From Desmodesmus armatus (Eukaryota; Chlorophyta; Chlorophyceae; Sphaeropleales; Scenedesmaceae): a stretch of DNA of 64,000 bases. The notes below the pieces were generated by a model. That model saw only the letters and a program-made list of their open reading frames with translations, had not been told where the DNA came from and made no database searches. The DNA is taken from assembly GCA_007449985.2 (NCBI GenBank), contig VIIQ02000584.1, positions 62,001-126,000 of the forward strand, in the 5' to 3' direction. The number at the start of each line of letters is the position of its first letter. The first letter of the stretch is position 1. The position numbers and the translations under genes were made by a program. This document shows positions 1 to 9,913 of the stretch, piece after piece.

Positions 1-261
1 TGATATCAACCAACCGGCATCAACATTGGCCGTCGCTGCTGCCATACCCCATCTACACAGCTGGTGCGCCTTGAGCTGTAGCACATGACACCTCTTAGCT
101 GTAGCATAGGACACCTCCGTTCCAAATACTATTGCTGCTGTTGCCACAAGGTCCAACCAAACCTGCAGGCTGCGCAGCCACCAAGGCTCATTGACTAAAA
201 AAAACATGCACACTGATCAAACTGCCTGTCCTCGTGACAACCCAACAGTGTTGGAACTAGC

Positions 262-388
262 CATGCTGGTGACCTGGTTGCAATTGCTGTCTGACCACCC
301 TGATGCACTCAAAACCTCAGCCCTGCTTGCAGTCCCCGCCCTTGCAGTCATCATAGGGGAAATCGACGCCGCACTGCAAGGCAGCCAA
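262..388. repeat. Left flank of the ETHE1 tandem duplication (copy A side)
   Basis: This stretch is recognisably similar to 11588-11715. Both run from a CCATGCT start through a Leu-rich potential reading frame to GAAATCGACGCCGCACTGCAAGG or its diverged equivalent. Each lies just beyond the 3' end of one ETHE1 copy, so the duplicated block extends past the gene on this side. The potential coding is intact in neither copy and I recognise no protein. It is read as duplicated flanking DNA, possibly a decayed gene end. Confidence 0.5.
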
Positions 389-538
389 AGCCACAACAAG
401 GAAGGGTTAGGGTTAAGGGTTTAGGCAGCAGTTGAAAACGAGAAAGGCAACAACAGCGCTTCTGCTGGCAGCAGAATGGCTTTGGTTTTCAAGTAGGTTC
501 CCTTGCAATTGCGCAGAGCTGCCTAGCCTAGGCAGCAA

Positions 539-588
539 TGACAGGTCATCCTCATCAATGACCTGTCACTGATGAGGATGACCTGTCA
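539..588. repeat. Perfect 19-bp inverted repeat (hairpin)
   Basis: Positions 539-557 and 570-588 are exact reverse complements (TGACAGGTCATCCTCATCA), separated by a 12-base loop that itself repeats part of the arm. It lies about 460 bp beyond the last resolved exon of ETHE1 copy A. It could be a foldback element or a structured 3' region. No second copy was seen in the window. Confidence 0.8.
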
Positions 589-1046
589 GTGTTGTCTTTC
601 ACTTTTCACTGGTTCACTGGGAAAATCAACTTGCAGCGGACGGGGGGCAAAACACCAGAAAGGGGGGATGACACCAAACAGGGGATAGCACCAAAGGGGG
701 GGGGGGGTTCACCAAACGGAACACTATCCGCAGCTGATGTTGCTTCCCAATTGCTGTCTGCTCCATCTTTTCCCACACGCACAATCATGCCCACAGCCGT
801 CACTCCTTTCCCCCAAACCCAATCCCAACCTGCACCCAACCTGCCCCTCCTAGCATACACACACATCTGCACAACACACGCTTGCAAGCTACCCCCCCCC
901 CCTCCGTACAGACCCATGCCCACGCATGTTTTTTTCTGGTTTGTTCTGTCACCTCGGTGATATCAGTGAATGGCTGGCATGAGCTCTTGAGCTTCATAGC
1001 TACAGGTGTAACTTTGATTTGATTTGATCCACAGCAGGCAACCCAC

Positions 1047-4000
1047 CTTGAGGTTTGCTGGCACTGCCTTGTCAATCATGTCAGGCTTTGGGAGGCCCAG
1101 GTTGTTCATCAACTCAATGAAGCCATCACGGTCCTTGATGTGCCTGTGCACACGTCCAGCACCAAAACACAGCAAGCAAAGCTGATGCAGCCACTGCAAG
1201 GTTGCAACATTCAATGTCCTATGCAACCCTTCACTCTGGTGACAAGCATGCACATCCCATATGGCGCTTGCCCTTGGTACACACACGTTCTGTCAACAAC
1301 ATATTGGCCCTCTGTAACCAGGAGAGGTGAACTGTCGCAAACACAAGAACACACAACAGGCGGATCCCTTCATGATCACCTATCATCAAACACGATTGCC
1401 TGCAGCAATTGCCCTGGCGACTTTGTATCAAAGTCACTTTGATTGTCCTCGTATGTCCATTCGTAGTGTGAATTTGCATGGATGCACACACGCAAACCCC
1501 AACATACCCACCTTGGTACCCGCCCAACCACGCACCTGGGGTTGTGTTGCTTTTCCTCCCCGATGCTGCTGGCAGTGCGTCCCTTGTAGTCATGTGCCGG
1601 GTACACCAGCGTGTCGTCAGGCAGCTTGAACAGCTGGTTGTGCACAGAGTCGTACAGCAAGCCAGCATCACCTGGGAGTATGAGCAGGTCACATATGTTT
1701 TTTTCTCAGTGTGAGTACGCAAGGGCTATGGACGAAAAGTGCAGGGGGTGCAGCACTACGTGTGTGCCGGGGCAGAGGGCGACGGCGTATTGGGACCATT
1801 CTTTGCTCCTGTTCACCTCACCGCCGAACACCAAAAAAAGTCACGTTACAGAATGAGCCACAACTTTGCACATTTGCTGCACATGTGCCCACAAGACAAA
1901 TGCACACACAAACAATCGTCCCACACACTGGCGTCATGCACAACCACCAGCGCCCAACTGTCACCAAGTCAAATTCTAGCAACCGCCGACCAGTCACGCG
2001 TCATCGGAATCACTATCCAGACCACAAGACAGGTGCTGGTCATGGTGCAGGAGATCACCATGCCAGCGCAGCTGCTCACCTGCACGCAGCTCGCGCGCAG
2101 CAGCATCAGTCATCACCTGCAAATCAGCAGCAGGCTCAGTCTGCTGAACGGGACGCCAGGGACGACGGATCTGCGTGTTGCGCTCATACGCCAACTCGCG
2201 CACAGCAGGCCTGTTGTCCACTAACGACCCAACAGTGACACCACGTTCACGCGCATCATCAACAAGCTGCAGCAGCACCTCATCATCACGATCAACCTCA
2301 GCAGAAGGCACACCCGCAAACGACAGCCTGGATGCTGCAACAGCACCATCCTTGAACAACACAGCTGCCACACCCGCTGGTGTCACATTGAAAGGCATGC
2401 ATGCAGACAACCACACCACCTCTGAGCGTGTGCTGTCCATGCCCTGCCCCATGTATGGCACCGCCCAGCCAGCATCAAAGTAGTACTGGCCAGAAGCGAT
2501 CATGGCATAGCCGATAGCTGCCAGGGACACCTTCAGCCTAGCACGCAGCTCAAACTCACGATATGTAACAGCACGCTCCATGATGTTGTGCTGTGTGAGA
2601 GCCACCCTGTGCTTGAGGGCAGAGCCATGCAGCCGCATCAAGTGCTCTCCCTCTTCCAACTCAAGCGGCGTGACATTGTGCAGCATCTCTCGATACTCCT
2701 GCCGGCCCTTGCACTTGCGTGCATACCCTATCAAACCCTCCCATGTGTGCAGCCCCTTGTTGGCGGCCTTCTTCATGCACACACTGCAGTGCAGGTCAGC
2801 ATAGCCAGCCACATGCTCTGCCAGCCAAGCCATCAGCTCATGCTTGATTTTGACGCTGCTGCTGCTGCGCTTTTTCAGCACACCCTGCACATGCAGGTGC
2901 TTGAACGCATCGCCGCGCTCAGTGCACATACACCCAGCCTTGCACCGCTCACGCACAAAGGACGCTGCAGCATCATACACTTCCCAGGGGATGTCGCCCC
3001 CTGGCACCACAATGGTGACGCTGCAAGTCAGCACACGGTCCTTGCCTCTGCACACATCGCTGTCCTCACTGTCTGAAGGTGGTGCATCACGGTCTGGCGG
3101 ACGGCGCTGTCGCCGCAGCTCTGCTTTGAGGAACTCCGCACCTGCAGACCTGCACAGCAACAGTGCATGCAGCAGTGCGTGGAATCAGTCAGTGTACCAG
3201 ATGCAGCAGAGCATATCATGGGTGCTGCACCAAACCGTTCAGGCTGTGCTGCTGAGCACCTGCTGCTAGGCAGCACAGTAGTGGCTGAGATGCGGTTCCG
3301 TTTGGCCAGTGCACGTATACTGGTGACAAACAACGTGTACATGGGTTGTAGATAACACACCTGCGCTTCTGTTGACGCGTGCGTGGGGCAGCACATTGTT
3401 TGCGCTGTGCTGCTGTTGCCTGTTGCTTCTTCTTCTTTGCAGCCTGTTGCTTACGCGGCTTGGCAAATGGTCTGCCAGCAGCCTGCACAGTCAATCGCAT
3501 CGCTTAGATGCTTGGTCCGTATCGGAGCAGGCCATGCGGAACACTGCAAGCAGCCCAACACACCTTGCGAGGACGCCCTCTGATACCGCGATTCTGCTCG
3601 GCTTTGAGCTCAGCTTCGTCAACATTGGGGTCGCTGTATACAGAATCAGACTGCCCGGCCTCTGCCTGGCTGCCACCCGTGTCGGAGGTGCCATCCGACT
3701 CTGAACCGGCACAGGCAGCTCGTGTGCGCACCATGCGAATGCTGACAGTAATATATGCAACAACTGTACAACGAAGTTGTGTTTGCCGATGTGGGAAGTC
3801 TAGACAAATACCACACCAGTTCCGACACGACACAGTCAGCCGGAGCATGTAGCGTTGACCGAGCGGTTGCTGTAACTGTCGACGTCCGATGTTCAGCAAG
3901 CGAAGCCGCTGGCCTTGCTGGTATTGTGGATATATCACTGAATTGCGTTCTGCATGTACGACATTTTCCCGCCCTTAGACCGAAAGTGATTTTTCCTCCA

Positions 4001-7000
4001 TCGCACACCGCGCATCATCCCGCCCAACCCAGCATGCTGCGATTCTCACATACATATGCACCCGTTGGTGGCGCCTCGGCTTCGCCTCGGCGCCACCACA
4101 GCATGCACGGGCAGGCGGTACAGTTTGACCAGCCCCCAGCAGCAGCACACCGCATCGGGGTGAATTGATGAGGGGGGCATCGGCGTGCCTGCGGCACGCC
4201 GATGCAGCACGCGCCGCGGCGCGGCTCTGCGTCGCCGCACTTTTCCCACCCCCACCTTTGTTCACCCTTTTGGGTGACAAAGGGCAATATTGCAGCTGCA
4301 AGGGCGCAGACTGACGTGTGAGCATGATGAAAAATGCGCCAAGTAGTTGCACCTCTGAGCGCCAGTAGCGCCCTCAAACCTTTGCGGTGGCAGGCCGCAT
4401 GCGTGGCCAGGCCTTTGAGATGCATGGCACTACGCATACCTTGGTGACACGGCGGCCATACATATTAAAAGCAACGGCGGCCCGCACGCTTGCTGTACAT
4501 ACATGTGCAAAGCCTGATTCAGACAAAGAAACACCTACACACTATCCCCAGTATGACCGGCACGCACTCTGGCTGCTGACACATGGCTGTAGTGATCTTT
4601 TTGATGTAAGGGGTTACAATCGTTCATCTGCATTCAACACACCACACTGCACAACACCACACATCACATGTTACAGTGAGTACTGTAGTCACAGGAACCG
4701 AGTATCCTTGCTGTATCGACCTCATCGACATCCACTGTAGACCGACACACTGACACATGCTTCATGCAGGCTGTCCAATTGATACACTTTCTTTCTCACT
4801 CTCATCACGACACCCTGATACTGTATAGTGTCCACTTCACCACAACAGGCTGATCACTGCATTCTCACTGCAGTCTCACCCATCTCTACACACGTCAGTC
4901 TCCAACTGCTGGACTAACGCTCAGCCTGCTCGACAACTGCGTGGCTACGCCTCCTACCCCCCCAGAGCAGGAAGAGCGGAAGGACAGTACCCGCCTCAAA
5001 TCCTCCTGACTGCACCACTGCAGATAAAATTGAAGGAAGCAATATCCCAACACACACAACCCCACCAGCCACACACACCTTGCACCCACCCTGCCAACAC
5101 ACCCGCACAAGCATCTGCAAGGCCACAGGGGCGCCTGTAACACAGTACACCACACAAAGTGAACAATGCAGACAAAAGACCAGCCAACTCTGCGGAAAGC
5201 ACCAACCACGGAAGGGAAACAAAAGAAGGATCACCACAGAAGAGAGCACCCGTGTGCCCAAGAGGCAAAACAGAGCAGAACAGACCTCTACAACTGGGAG
5301 GGGAGCCAGCTCAACCCTCAGTCAAGTGGAGAACATGGGAATGATACATCCATGTGAACAAGGCAGACAGACAGGCATCAGGGGAGCCACTCAACCCTGG
5401 TACAAGTAGACAAGAGGAGGGGGATGCAGCGCATGGTGCACTCCCGTTCCAGAGACATCAGGGGAACCACGTTCAACCCTGGAACAAGCAGACAAGAGGA
5501 GGGGAATGTAGCGCATGGTGCACTCCCGATCCAGACACAAGCAAGTAAACACTGCAGGACAAGAAGATCACCCCAAACTGAAACAAGGCGTAGCCAGGGC
5601 ACCAAGGTCCACACAGTATCAAGGGATCGGCACAGCCGACAAGGGACCCTGGCCTGAACGTACGCACAGCACACAAACAAAGACGAAAAGTGAACATAAT
5701 ACGCACGAAGAGGTTCTACTGAACCTGCCGCTAACATAAGTAGGGCACCCACGTCCAGCCAGCACCTCCTACGGCACAAGCCATCACCATCAGCCTGTTG
5801 CAGGCGGAAAGAGGGCACGCAATGGGGCCAAGAAGGCGCACCGCGTGTCCACCAGAAGATCAAACCACAAGCAATGCCAAAAGCAGTAAGTCATCAAGCA
5901 ACAGACAAAGCACGCCAACTTGCCAAGGAGAATGTAGGTGTGGGCGATTGTGACGGCACCCAAGACCAACCAGAAAAGCGCACACACGCACCACAACAGA
6001 AAACTGAAAGCACACCAACAAGCTAGACCTACACCACCAATGAATGTGGCGGGTGCACGGCCTAAATGGCTGGGCTGGCAACTGGCAGAGTAACTGCATC
6101 ACACATGTCACACCTGTAATGCAAGCTGCTCTGACAGGTGTACACAAAAGCACGCATGCACCAATAAGAACGCTACATAATGTAGTGATCTTTTTGATGT
6201 AAGCGTTACAAGCGCCCACAACTCACAGTCACCAGGGCAGGGCAGTGCTGGCACTCAAAGCACTTACCAACCAAACCAGACAAGTGTGCCGCTAGAGCAC
6301 ACACCAGCTGCGCGCTGCTGCCAGGAAAAAAAACGCACTACGGGGGACCGGGGCCTCCAACTGACCTAGACCAGGGCACCTGGTCTAAGCCACCAGCAGT
6401 GCGCTCAGGGAGCTGCACTGGCTGAGCTGCTGCTGCTGCTGCTGAGAAGGGAAGACCGACTCGGCTGCGAACCTGCGGAGCTGCAGATGCGTAGCCACCA
6501 AACACAAATGCGCCAGAAAAACCACCTGATGCAAGGGCCAAACAAGAAACAGACGGGGAGGGGACAAGTGCGAAGTCCCCAGAACCACCCACAGGAGCAA
6601 CCACCAACGGCAACACACTGCTGCGTGTGTCGTCAAAGGCATCATCCTGCCAGCCACCGTTGCCGCTGGGGGCAAGGCTGACCGGGCTGTTGCTGCCAGA
6701 AGGGAAAGCTGTGACAGGGCTGCTGTTGCCACTGCTGCTGGAGAAGGCAGCAGCAGAGACGGGGCTGCTGCAGCCGCTGCTGGCACTAGGGGCAGCAAGA
6801 GGCGGGTACCCAGGGGTGTGCCAGCCTCCTGACTGTCAAACTGCTGCGGGGCATCTAGCTGCTGTTGCTGGGCAGCCCACTGCCGCCACAGCTGCAGCTC
6901 AGCAGCCATGCTGTCATGCTGCTGCTGCACCTGCCGCAGCTCGGCTTGGCTGCTGCAAGCTTTGCCGTACCAGTGCTGCACCTCTGCAGTCAACTGGTCG

Positions 7001-9913
7001 TGCATGGAAGCTGCCTCATGCAACTGGTGTTGAGACAACTGCAGGTCCTGCTGTAGCTGACGGACCTGTTGCTGCAAGGGCTGGACAGACTGCTGGGTTT
7101 GAAATCTGAAACGACAACTGAGAGCTCGGGAGACCACGTCTATCGACCGAGACTGAACACAGACAACTGGCTGACAACTGGCTGACAACTGGCTGACAAC
7201 TGGCTGCTCTAACGGGCCAAAAGCTGGCGAGCCCGGGGTTACGACGGCTACATGTCTGTAAGCTTGATCCATGCACCACCAATGAATGTGGCGGGTGCAC
7301 GGCCTAAATGGCTGGGCTGGCAACTGGCAGAGTAACTGCATCACACATGTCACACCTGTAATGCAAGTTGCTCAGACAGGTGTACACAAAAGCACGCATG
7401 CACCAATAAGAACGCTACATGGCCACCCCCCTGTCACACACGACTGGCCCCCTGTCAGTGAGGCCAGGTCAGACAGCAATGCTCACCCTCCTGGAAGTCT
7501 GTGCGTCCACAGCCCCTGATCAGCAGTGCATCACCTGTAGCAGCAGCAGCAGCAGCAGCAGCAGGGGTGATGGCAGCAGCAGCAGAGGCAATCGCAGCCG
7601 CATCAGTGACCATGCATGCCGAACGGCAGTTCAGTCATTCGCAGGCACCCCTGGCAAACGTCTGCGTGGTGTGCAGCATATGTTTAGGCCAGTGCCCCTG
7701 CCAACCAGCACCACCACACTTGCACACACAAATCACATTCCCACTGACAGCAGCCGCTGTGCATGGTGCACATTCCCCCACAGCTGTGCATATTCCCACC
7801 CTTCCATTGGTGGGCACCATGCCTGTCCTAATGGCACACCCTAAAGTTAGTAGAGCTCATGCAGCCATGCGTGTGTCCAGGTGTGTCAACAACCCCACCA
7901 GACACACCCCTTCCCACCATCGGAAACTTTGCAACAACTGATCGAAGGGGACTGAATCAGTGCCTCCGCCCTCAGCCAGTCAGTGCAGTTCGATTACCGT
8001 GACCTCCTTTGGGCGTTCCAAACCACTGCCTGCCCCCGCCTCTTCCCGGGCCCCCTCCCTATGAATATGTGCAGCCCTGTGCCCTTCCCCCCACCCCCAC
8101 CCCCATTTGTGTTTGTGGGATGCATCATTGTGAGCACGCATGAGTACACATGCACTCTCTCTGCTGACACACACTCCTAGTGAGCATGCCATGATGCATG
8201 AGCACATGCACTCCCTTTATTGACACACCTGTGAAGACCATGCCTGTCCTGCTGCCAGCCCCTGGCAGATAGTAGCTCATGCATCCATTGGTGTGACCAG
8301 GGGTGGCCAGACACAGCAGCTGCAGGGAGCCCACAGTGATGGTGTCTCCTGGGGTCAGGTGCACATCCGCTGCTGCATGGCTGGCGGCGGAGATCACACT
8401 TTTCACAGACGGGCGCACAGCCTGTATGGGCATGTTGGGTGGGTGGGTGGGCGGGGAGGGGGGGGGACAGCACAGCAGTGCAAGTTGAAGGAAGGGCGAG
8501 TGTGGGCGCTGCTGCTGCCCAGCTGCTGGTGGTGTTTGAGTGATGGGCAAAAAGGATGTGTCAGCAGGGTGGTAATTTTGGAAGAGCCACCATAAGCAGA
8601 CCTGTTGCAAGGTCAACTTGCTGGATGTCCCTAGCTCAGATCAGAAGAGCACATGATGGTGTCCTTCTGCTGGAGAGGCATGGCTGCTGATGTCTTGCTG
8701 GTCGCTGCAATCGAAAAGTATGGCCTCGTGTAATGGCTGCATTGGTACCAGGGGTAGTAATGGTGCCAGGCTGCTTACTACCCTTGATTGACACGATGCC
8801 GCACCCCCTGTCCTATTCACGTAAAACCCCTGCGCCCACACAGATACAGACCCCCCCCCCACGCTTCCTGCAAACACAGCCTTGACTACACAAACCATCT
8901 ACCAACACACCCTCACCTTAATCTTGCCGCTGCCGGTGATGTGGTCTGCGTGGCAGTGTGTGTTGACGACCTGGTTCATCTTCAACCCCATGTCATCCAG
9001 GATCTGCAGGTCACGCTCCACCTGCAGGAACACACCCACGCACGCAGATGCACAGGAACGGACTGGAATAGTTCGCATCACAAGCGAATCTGACGAATCA
9101 GAACAGGTTGCTTATGCGCATCATGCAAGCAACCCGGTGACGCTCACAGCTGAGAGTACGGGGCACCTGCAGGAGCACAGCCAGCTGTGCTGACTGCATG
9201 CGTCGATTGACGCTGCTGCTGCCCCAGCTGTGACTGAGATGTGGAACCTACTGCTGTTGTAAATGCAACCCTTTGAGCAGCTGGGTTGCACACTGGGCTG
9301 CAAAACTTGCTGCCCGCCAAAACGCTCTGCTGCCAGGTAGGCTGTGGATTGGACATTCCACCTCGACAGGGTGCAGCCTGTTGAATCATGCATGTAGCTC
9401 TTTCCTGCGTTTATCCTATCTGCCTGACAAGCTGGCCAGTCTGGCCGCATGTGCTGGGCCCATAACAGCTTCCTGCAGGACTGTGCTGGCCGCTGGGGTG
9501 CCTACCTGCTCAAGCACTGGGTCCAGCAGGATGGCCTCCTTCGTTTTCGGATCGGCGATGATGTAGGTGTACGTGCTGGATGTTGAATCGAACAGCTGCC
9601 TGAATGTCAGGTCGGTGTAGGGGCCTGCACAGCATGCGCAGCAGGTGAGCAATTAGGTGAGCCAGAAGGCACGAGTCAGACCATACACAACCGTCAGCTG
9701 CACGGGTGCCGAGAAGATGTCGGAAGAGCAGGACCGTGATGATTAATATGTCAGTACTACGTGCATGCCCCTGTTGGCAGGGGCTTTGATTTGGGAGAAG
9801 TCAGGACGCCAGCATCAGCAAACAAACTGCTAAGGCGTGGGCAGCAGGCATGGCCACACCTCAGATTACATTGAGAATCACCTAGGGCTAATTGGCTATT
9901 GCTCACCCGCCAT
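1047..9913 (-). CDS. ETHE1-family persulfide dioxygenase, copy A
   Basis: Non-heme iron enzyme of the metallo-beta-lactamase fold that oxidises glutathione persulfide to sulfite, in sulfide and cysteine breakdown. Exons on the minus strand: 9913-9907, 9624-9506, 9021-8917, 8421-8229, 7534-7487, 1671-1536 and 1143-1047. All phases agree, giving 235 residues. Motifs in order: [16 protein letters not shown], the metal site [39 protein letters not shown] and DKAVPANLK. All expected iron ligands (His, His, Asp) are present. The start ATG GCG G splices to give [10 protein letters not shown], so there is no obvious transit peptide. The final few C-terminal codons, usually about ten, were not placed; read-through of the last intron stops after about 28 codons. 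Intron 5 is 5.8 kb because of transposon insertions. Confidence 0.9.
1994..3734 (-). CDS. Rep-like HUH endonuclease (putative Replitron transposase)
   Basis: Three exons with agreeing phases: 3734-3564, 3482-3361 and 3149-1994, predicting 482 residues. Residues 1-57 are acidic and end in an AT-hook-like GRPRK. Exon 2 has a second GRP motif followed by a Lys/Arg-rich stretch, a likely nuclear and DNA-binding region. The Rep core follows: motif I around LTCSVT (about 138-144), the HUH motif as HLHVQG (His182, His184) and motif III as GYARK (Tyr240, Lys243), matching the single-Tyr YxxK arrangement of CRESS-type Reps. About 220 residues follow without Walker motifs; they end acidic (DSDSDD). The Tyr would nick and covalently hold one DNA strand at the element's end. 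No frame break was found, so the gene could be active. Assignment rests on motifs seen by eye. Confidence 0.65.
4066..4098. repeat. Hairpin near right end of the Replitron-like element
   Basis: The arms TGGTGGCGCC (4066-4075) and GGCGCCACCA (4089-4098) are perfect reverse complements around a 13-base loop. This is within 210 bp of the element's right edge and is absent from the empty site in ETHE1-B. HUH nucleases commonly recognise such structures; the role here is inferred. Confidence 0.7.
4177..4205. repeat. 13-bp perfect stem-loop, candidate Rep recognition site
   Basis: GCATCGGCGTGCC (4177-4189), a three-base loop, then the exact reverse complement (4193-4205). It lies about 65 bp inside the element's right edge. 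A tight GC-rich hairpin close to one terminus is typical of HUH transposon ends and of Rep origins. No other gene explains it. Confidence 0.7.
5376..5537. repeat. Two-copy 80-bp tandem repeat inside the first TGTAG element
   Basis: Two adjacent copies begin CATCAGGGGA at 5376 and 5456. They share the stretches CAACCCTGG, AGACAAGAGGAGGGG and GCGCATGGTGCACTCCCG. This is internal to the element and not coding. Confidence 0.75.
6840..7105 (-). pseudogene. Coiled-coil coding fragment inside the second TGTAG element
   Basis: A 322-codon open frame on the minus strand (7353-6385) has a middle part that reads like a real Gln/Leu-rich coiled coil, with repeats such as [12 protein letters not shown] and [20 protein letters not shown]. 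No start, domain or splice context supports a complete gene. It may be a host exon captured by the transposon, or a chance frame in CTG-rich DNA. Confidence 0.35.
7810..7885. repeat. Degenerate echo of ETHE1-A exon 4 end
   Basis: This intron-4 stretch repeats the 3' end of exon 4: ACCATGCCTGTCCT, then AGTAG.CTCATGCA, then the diverged TPGHT region. The same echo occurs in copy B at 14735-14822, so it predates the gene duplication. Confidence 0.7.

Larger units (their letters stand above)
1795..4270 (-). mobile_element. Replitron-like HUH (Rep) transposon in ETHE1-A intron 5
   Basis: The edges come from aligning the two ETHE1 introns. Copy A 1660-1794 resumes at about 4271, while copy B runs uninterrupted through 12960-13110. 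TGGG occurs at both edges (1791-1794 and 4271-4274) as a candidate target duplication or terminal direct repeat. TGTTCACC also occurs near both ends in direct orientation (1810-1817, 4259-4266). There are no terminal inverted repeats. The element carries one spliced Rep gene and two strong hairpins near its right end. A single-tyrosine Rep without helicase, together with short direct repeats, fits Replitrons, a eukaryotic HUH transposon group described in Chlamydomonas. A Helitron is unlikely because helicase motifs are absent. Family membership is inference. Confidence 0.65.
4588..7419. mobile_element. Tandem pair of TGTAG...CTACA DNA elements in ETHE1-A intron 5
   Basis: Against the uninterrupted copy-B intron (around 14400), copy A is broken after ACACATGGC and resumes with TGGCCACCCC, giving TGGC on both sides (4584-4587, 7420-7423). 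The insert is two units, 4588-6177 and 6181-7419, separated by TAA. Both start with TGTAGTGATCTTTTTGATG and both end in about 145 nearly identical bases finishing AAGAACGCTACA. The start and the reversed end match at 17 of the first 23 bases, so the termini are imperfect inverted repeats. Internal sequences differ. No transposase was recognised, so the units look non-autonomous. Superfamily unassigned. Confidence 0.7.

Noticed and set aside
403..424. Telomere-like GGGTTAGGGTTAAGGGTTTAG
   Set aside because: Only about three degenerate units with no longer array; too short to call an interstitial telomere.
1795..4270. Helitron interpretation of the Rep element
   Set aside because: No helicase domain, no two-Tyr motif and no CTRR end; a single-Tyr Rep fits better.
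5350..6180. Cys/Val-rich minus-strand frames in the first TGTAG element
   Set aside because: They overlap in several frames with repetitive composition and no recognisable domain.
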